Positions 4,817-8,390 of a DNA stretch of 8,390 nucleotides are shown here, one piece after another. Under the pieces are notes generated by a model. The model saw nothing but the letters and a program-made list of their open reading frames with translations, had not been told where the DNA came from and did no database searches. Numbering within the stretch: position 1 is the first letter of the stretch; each line of letters starts with the position of its first letter. The position numbers were made by a program, and so were the translations under genes. This DNA comes from an uncultured Beijerinckiaceae bacterium (GTDB lineage Bacteria; Pseudomonadota; Alphaproteobacteria; Rhizobiales; Beijerinckiaceae), in NCBI GenBank assembly GCA_937873345.1, contig CALMRL010000544.1, positions 1 through 8,390 of the forward strand. Reading direction: 5' to 3'.

Positions 4817-7624
4817 TCAGCCGCTGTTGCGTAGGCCTGCTGCGATGCCGTTGATCGACAGATGGACGCCGCGTCGTACCTCGTCGCGCTTGCTGTCCGC
4901 TTCGCCGTCGGCGGCATAGGCGCGCAGCATCTTGAGCAATTCGACCTGCACGTGGTTCATTGGATCGAGATAGGGGAAGCGGTTGCTGATCGACCGCTCC
5001 AGAGGCGGATTCGACTGCAGCAGATGCTCCTGCTCCATGATCGCGGAGATCTGGCGCAGCGTCAGCGCGTGCTCGGCCTCGATCGCGGGGAAGATGCGCT
5101 CGCGCAGCGATCGGTCCTCCACGAGGTCGGCGTAGCGCGAGGCGACCGCCAGGTTCGACTTGGCCAGCACCATATCCATGTTCGACATCATCGTGCGGAA
5201 GAACGGCCAGTCCCGGTACATCCGGCGCAGCAGCGCCATCTCGCCGCCCTCCGCCAACCACTGCCCGACCGCCGAGCCGAAGCCGTACCAGCCCGGCAGC
5301 ATCACGCGGCACTGCGCCCACGAGAACACCCAGGGGATGGCGCGCAGATCCTCGATCGCTCGGGTCTTCTTGCGCGAGGCCGGCCGGGAGCCGAGGTTCA
5401 GCGTCGCGATCTCGGTGATCACCGTCGAGCCCCAGAAGTAGTCGGTGAAGCCCTCCGTCTCGTAGACGAGCTTGCGGTACGCGGCGTAGGCGAGGTCCGA
5501 CAATCGGCCCATCTCGCGGGGGAAGGCCTCGGGACGGGGCTCGGCCTTCACGTGGATCAGCGAGGCTTCCATCGTCGCCGCGACCATGATGTTGAGGTTG
5601 CGCCGGCAGGTCGCCGGATTGGCGTATTTCGAGGCGATCACCTCGCCCTGTTCGGTGATGCGGATCTGACCCGCCACCGCGCCCGGCGGCTGTGCCAGGA
5701 TGGCGTCGTAGGACGGGCCGCCGCCGCGCCCGACCGAGCCGCCGCGGCCATGGAACAGGCGGATGCCGACGCCGTGCTCGGCGAACACCTCCACCAGCGT
5801 GATCTCGGCCTTGTACAGCTCCCAGCCGGAAGTGACGAAGCCGCCGTCCTTGTTCGAGTCGGAGTAGCCGAGCATCACCTCCTGCACCTGGCCGCGCGAG
5901 GCGATGATGCGCGACAAGTGCCGGTCCTTGAACACGGCCGCCATGATGGCGCCGCAGGCGCGAAGGTCGTCGATCGTCTCGAACAGAGGGACGAGATTGA
6001 CGCTGGAGCGCATCTCGCCGTCGATCATCCCGGCCTCCTTGAGGAGGACGGCGAGTTCGAGCAGGTCGGAGACCGATTCCGCCATCGAGATGATCGCGGT
6101 GTGGATGATCTTGCGGCCGTAGCGCGCCTGAGCCGCCATGGCGCCATGGAACACGGCGAGTTCGGAACGCGTCTCGTCGGAATAGGTGAGGAAGGGCGAA
6201 ACGAGGGGGCGCGGCGTGTCGAGTTCGCGGCCAAGCACGGCGCAACGACCTTGCTCGTCGAGGGACAGGTAGGCCGTGCCCGGCGCGATCGCCTCCAGGA
6301 GTTCGGCGACCGTGCGCTCGTGCACCGCGGAGTTCTGGCGCAGGTCGATGCTGGCGAGATGGAAGCCGAAGCAATCCACCGCGCGCAACGTCCGCTGCAG
6401 CCGGCCGCGGGTGAGGATCGCCGCGCCGTTGCGGGCTAGCGAATCGCGGATCGTCTCGAGGTCCGCCTTCAAACCTCCCGCGTCGGCGTAGGGCGCGACC
6501 GCCTTCGCCTTCTTGCCCTCGAAGCGGTCGAGCGTCGCGCGCACGCGCTGGATCAGGCCGTTCAGCGCGCGGCGGTAGGGTTCGTTGCCCTGCTGCTCGC
6601 GGCCGTCGTTGCCGGCGTCGGCCAGCGCCTTGAGGGCCGGCGTTACCGTCACGAGATCCTCGGACAGCGGCAGCTCGCGCCGTAGGCTGGTCAGCTCCTC
6701 GACGTAGTGCTTCATGATCTTGGTGGCATGCATCAGCGCGGTCTGCGCGAGCACGTCCGCCGTCACGAAGGGGTTGCCGTCGCGGTCACCGCCGATCCAC
6801 GAACCGAGCCGCAGGAACGAGGGGATCGCCGCGGCTTCGCCGGCGGTCGGCTCACCGTAGGCGTCCACCTGGGTCTCGAGCTTGGTGTACAGGGCCGGCA
6901 GCTCGGTCAGCAGAGAGTAGTCGTAGTACGAGAGACCGTTTGCCACCTCGTCGATCACGGTGAGCTTGCGCTTACGCAGCAGGCTGGTCTGCCAAAGCGA
7001 CAGCACCGCCTCGTAGAGCGAGGCGCGCACCAGCTCGCGGTCTTCGGGCGGCACGTCGTCCTGGTTGTACGCATGGAGGCGGCGGGCGAGCGCGATCTCC
7101 CAATCCATGGTCGAGCGGCGCCTGATCTCGGTGGGATGGGCGGTCAACACCGGCGAGATGAAGGCGTGCCCGAAGAAGGTCTGAAGCTCGGCGCGCGTGA
7201 TCCCGGCCTCCCTGGCGTCGTCGAGCGCGCGCTGCGTGGTGCCGATGCGCGGCCTCGAGCCGGCGAGCGCGTGGGCGCGGGTGCGCCGGCGATGGTGCGC
7301 GTCCTCGGCGATGTTGGCGAGGTGGGAGAAATACGAGAAGGAGCGCACAACGAGGAAGGCCTGGTCGGGCGTCAGCGCGGCGAGGATTCCGGTCAGCTCG
7401 GCGCGGTCGGCCGGGTCCTGTGTCTTGTGGAAACGAACGGAAACCTGTCGGATCTCCTCGACGATGGCGTAGATCGCCTCGCCCTCCTGATCCCGGATGG
7501 TCTCGCCGAGGATGAGGCCGAGCAGCCGCACGTCGTCGCGCAGCGGCCCATCCTTGTCGGCGATGCCGTCGGCGACCTGTCCGATCTCGGCGAATTCGGC
7601 GGCTTCCGTCTTCATCGTGGTCAC
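4817..7624 (-). CDS. ppc: Phosphoenolpyruvate carboxylase
   Basis: This enzyme carboxylates phosphoenolpyruvate with bicarbonate to oxaloacetate and phosphate, replenishing the TCA cycle in the cytoplasm. The 935 residues contain all catalytic landmarks. They are VLTAHPTE with His163 (equivalent to E. coli His138), GSWIGGDRDGNPFVT, LGYSDSNKDGG with Lys592 (E. coli Lys546), and FHGRGGSVGRGGGPS with Arg627 and Arg633 (E. coli Arg581 and Arg587). The C-terminus RNSG provides Asn933, matching the conserved RNTG end. A Lys in AKSNL and an Arg in SNRFPYLDPMN match the aspartate-inhibitor site of the E. coli enzyme, so feedback inhibition by aspartate is likely. It is slightly longer than E. coli Ppc (883). 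I chose GTG 7624 because GGAG lies 8 bases upstream. ATG 7615 (932 residues) and GTG 7654 (945 residues) are alternatives. It appears to be transcribed alone; no other carbon-assimilation gene is adjacent. Confidence 0.96.
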   Translation of the reverse strand: MTTMKTEAAEFAEIGQVADGIADKDGPLRDDVRLLGLILGETIRDQEGEAIYAIVEEIRQVSVRFHKTQDPADRAELTGILAALTPDQAFLVVRSFSYFSHLANIAEDAHHRRRTRAHALAGSRPRIGTTQRALDDAREAGITRAELQTFFGHAFISPVLTAHPTEIRRRSTMDWEIALARRLHAYNQDDVPPEDRELVRASLYEAVLSLWQTSLLRKRKLTVIDEVANGLSYYDYSLLTELPALYTKLETQVDAYGEPTAGEAAAIPSFLRLGSWIGGDRDGNPFVTADVLAQTALMHATKIMKHYVEELTSLRRELPLSEDLVTVTPALKALADAGNDGREQQGNEPYRRALNGLIQRVRATLDRFEGKKAKAVAPYADAGGLKADLETIRDSLARNGAAILTRGRLQRTLRAVDCFGFHLASIDLRQNSAVHERTVAELLEAIAPGTAYLSLDEQGRCAVLGRELDTPRPLVSPFLTYSDETRSELAVFHGAMAAQARYGRKIIHTAIISMAESVSDLLELAVLLKEAGMIDGEMRSSVNLVPLFETIDDLRACGAIMAAVFKDRHLSRIIASRGQVQEVMLGYSDSNKDGGFVTSGWELYKAEITLVEVFAEHGVGIRLFHGRGGSVGRGGGPSYDAILAQPPGAVAGQIRITEQGEVIASKYANPATCRRNLNIMVAATMEASLIHVKAEPRPEAFPREMGRLSDLAYAAYRKLVYETEGFTDYFWGSTVITEIATLNLGSRPASRKKTRAIEDLRAIPWVFSWAQCRVMLPGWYGFGSAVGQWLAEGGEMALLRRMYRDWPFFRTMMSNMDMVLAKSNLAVASRYADLVEDRSLRERIFPAIEAEHALTLRQISAIMEQEHLLQSNPPLERSISNRFPYLDPMNHVQVELLKMLRAYAADGEADSKRDEVRRGVHLSINGIAAGLRNSG

Positions 7625-7632
7625 GGGTTGCG

Positions 7633-7636
7633 CTCC
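7633..7636 (-). promoter_or_regulatory. Shine-Dalgarno that favours the GTG start of ppc
   Basis: On the minus strand GGAG (complement of 7633-7636) is followed by 8 bases (CGCAACCC) and then GTG at 7624. The same site is 17 bases from ATG 7615, which is too far, and it lies inside the reading frame if GTG 7654 is used. It therefore points to 7624. Confidence 0.5.
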
Positions 7637-7775
7637 GTCATGCCGGCTTCCCACGGCGGTTCTACCGACGCTTGGCCAATTCCGCTATGCGCGGGAGCAT
7701 GCGATCGTCGCGCCAGAGCGCCTAGGAAAACCTTTTTGCACGGCGCATCCGCCTTCTTGCGGCGCGGCCGGACGA
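7637..7775 (-). promoter_or_regulatory. Upstream region of ppc
   Basis: The leftward ppc gene must be read from a promoter here or by readthrough from the phosphatase gene to its right. The segment 7725-7739 (GGAAAACCTTTTTGC on the plus strand) is the most AT-rich patch nearby. No clear -35/-10 pair could be assigned. Transcription from this patch would give a 5' leader of about 100 bases. Confidence 0.3.
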
Positions 7776-7795
7776 GCAGCGGCCTTCCCGCTTGC
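7776..7795 (-). terminator. Hairpin after the phosphatase gene, candidate terminator
   Basis: AGCGG (7778-7782) and CCGCT (7788-7792) form a perfect 5-bp stem with a 5-base loop. Two further pairs (7776-7777 with 7794-7795) form around a single bulged base. It starts 14 bases past the phosphatase stop codon (7810-7812) on the minus strand. No U-run follows directly; an A/T-rich stretch comes about 35 bases later. Confidence 0.35.
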
Positions 7796-7809
7796 CTGCC
7801 CGCGCATGG

Positions 7810-8130
7810 TCACGCCAGGTGCCGCGGGACGAGGCGCTGCAGCAGCAAGATTAGAGCGGGGTCCATGAACCCGTAGTCGTCCGGGATGTCCAGGCAGATC
7901 ACCTTGCCGCGGATCGACTTGCGGAAGCGCTTCCGCAGCTTGTTGCGGTGGGCTCGCTCCATCACGAAGATGACGTCGGCCCAGGCGACCATTTCGGCAT
8001 CCACCGGCGTCACCGCATCGTGGTTCATTCCCGCCGAGGAGACCTCGACGTCCTGCCGAGTCGAGAAGACCTGCTCAGCCGTCGGGCTCCGAAGCCGGTT
8101 CTGGCTGCAGAGAAACAGCACGGTCTTCAT
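7810..8130 (-). CDS. Short low-molecular-weight protein tyrosine phosphatase-like protein
   Basis: This 106-residue protein begins MKTVLFLCSQNRLRSPTAEQ, which contains the CX5R(S/T) phosphatase loop with nucleophile Cys8, Arg14 and Ser15. This is the signature of low-molecular-weight protein tyrosine phosphatases and the related arsenate reductases. The loop reads SQNRL instead of the usual LGNIC, and the protein is much shorter than the ~150-residue classical enzymes. Both fit the small predicted-phosphatase subgroup. The ending DIPDDYGFMDPALILLL offers Asp90 before Pro91 as a candidate general acid, by analogy with the DP motif of the classical family. I chose ATG 8130 because the conserved first strand starts there. 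In-frame ATG 8160 adds 10 residues without clear homology and has AGG directly abutting it. Neither start has a good ribosome site. It is probably cytoplasmic, with unknown substrate. It lies upstream of ppc in the same direction, separated by a hairpin, so it is probably a separate transcript. Confidence 0.8.
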   Translation of the reverse strand: MKTVLFLCSQNRLRSPTAEQVFSTRQDVEVSSAGMNHDAVTPVDAEMVAWADVIFVMERAHRNKLRKRFRKSIRGKVICLDIPDDYGFMDPALILLLQRLVPRHLA

Positions 8131-8354
8131 GCTCGCGATCGGAACAGCATTGATGATCATCCTGTAAGGGATCGAGGCCGGCGGGGCGCGATCGGATCGG
8201 CGTCGCCCAGAGGAGATGCGGCTCCTCCGGCGCAGCATCCCGATCCGTGGATGATGCGGTCAAGACGAAACCCGGCCGCCCTCACCGTCCCGTCGAAAGC
8301 CGTGGTAAGCGGATTTCCCATGAAGACGATCCTCATCCTGGAGGCCATGGGTTC
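8131..8354. promoter_or_regulatory. Largely non-coding region upstream of the phosphatase gene
   Basis: No convincing gene is seen here. The minus-strand open frame 8157-8348 has a third-position GC clearly below that of the neighbouring genes and matches no family I know. The region has a perfect hairpin, GAGGAG (8210-8215) with CTCCTC (8222-8227) around a 6-base loop, which would lie in the 5' leader of the phosphatase transcript if that starts to the right of it. It also has a short tandem GATCGG at 8190-8200. The phosphatase promoter is expected here but not identified. Confidence 0.35.
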
Positions 8355-8390
8355 TTGACCATCATGCTCGACCAGCTCGCCGGCCGCCGC
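8355..8390 (+). CDS. Possible start of a rightward gene, cut by the window end
   Basis: From TTG 8355 or ATG 8364 the frame reads MLDQLAGRR to the window end, with every codon after the ATG ending in G or C, as in the real genes here. GGAGG at 8340-8344 lies 10 bases before the TTG. A 12-codon frame (8320-8358, MKTILILEAMGS) ends by overlapping this start and could be a leader or chance. Only about ten residues are visible, so no family can be named and the call is weak. Confidence 0.2.
   Translation, partial: MTIMLDQLAGRR

Noticed and set aside
4497..6374. Minus-strand open frame of 625 codons overlapping ppc
   Set aside because: It lies in another frame of the same strand as the unmistakable ppc gene, is rich in Arg, Gly and Pro, and shows no family motif. 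It is a by-product of GC-rich codon use.
4862..6439. Plus-strand open frame of 525 codons opposite ppc
   Set aside because: It is antisense to ppc, rich in His, Arg and Asp in the way typical of reverse-complement frames of GC-rich genes, and has no recognisable domain.
6707..7876. Plus-strand open frame of 389 codons opposite the start of ppc
   Set aside because: Same antisense effect; no domain, and it runs through the ppc upstream region into the phosphatase gene.
8190..8200. Tandem GATCGG repeat
   Set aside because: There are fewer than two full copies; this is not a meaningful repeat.
8157..8348. Minus-strand frame containing MRIVFMGNP, resembling the start of methionyl-tRNA formyltransferase
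   Set aside because: The likeness stops after nine residues, the frame ends after 63 codons, and its third-position GC is lower than that of real genes here.
1..8390. Mobile element, CRISPR, tRNA or prophage signatures
   Set aside because: I looked for transposase-like proteins, regularly spaced repeats, cloverleaf-like segments and integrase motifs and saw none. All clear genes share similar GC-rich codon use.

Overview
The window is GC-rich chromosomal DNA. Its gene families and layout fit an alphaproteobacterium, most likely of the Hyphomicrobiales (Rhizobiales): a DUF2842 membrane protein divergent from a COX15-type heme A synthase, a CelD/BcsL-type acetyltransferase next to a NodB-type deacetylase, and a PEP carboxylase with the C-terminus RNSG. 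The genus cannot be fixed from the sequence alone. I saw no insertion sequence, phage gene, CRISPR array, tRNA or rRNA.

Left part (1-3085) looks like the edge of an exopolysaccharide locus. It opens with the C-terminal end of a Wzz/BY-kinase-like polysaccharide export protein whose nucleotide-binding motifs look degenerate. A convergent leftward CelD/BcsL-type GNAT acetyltransferase follows. A rightward polysaccharide deacetylase is divergent from that acetyltransferase across about 90 bp. One enzyme may add acyl groups and the other remove N-acetyl groups from surface glycans.

Middle part (3089-4563) holds respiratory housekeeping genes: a small leftward two-helix DUF2842 protein, and rightward heme A synthase (ctaA/COX15), which makes the heme for aa3-type cytochrome oxidase. 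A GC-rich inverted repeat follows the ctaA stop codon, then about 190 bp with no convincing gene.

Right part (4817-8130) holds two leftward genes: a full-length phosphoenolpyruvate carboxylase (ppc), which feeds oxaloacetate to the TCA cycle, and a short low-molecular-weight protein tyrosine phosphatase-like protein. GC-rich hairpins follow both. The last 260 bp are largely non-coding, with a possible gene start at the right edge.

The window mostly holds recognisable families. I found no strong case for an undescribed system. The most useful second looks are the apparent pseudokinase end, the acetyltransferase/deacetylase pair, the hairpins at convergent junctions, and several start codons that need correction to GTG or an internal ATG.
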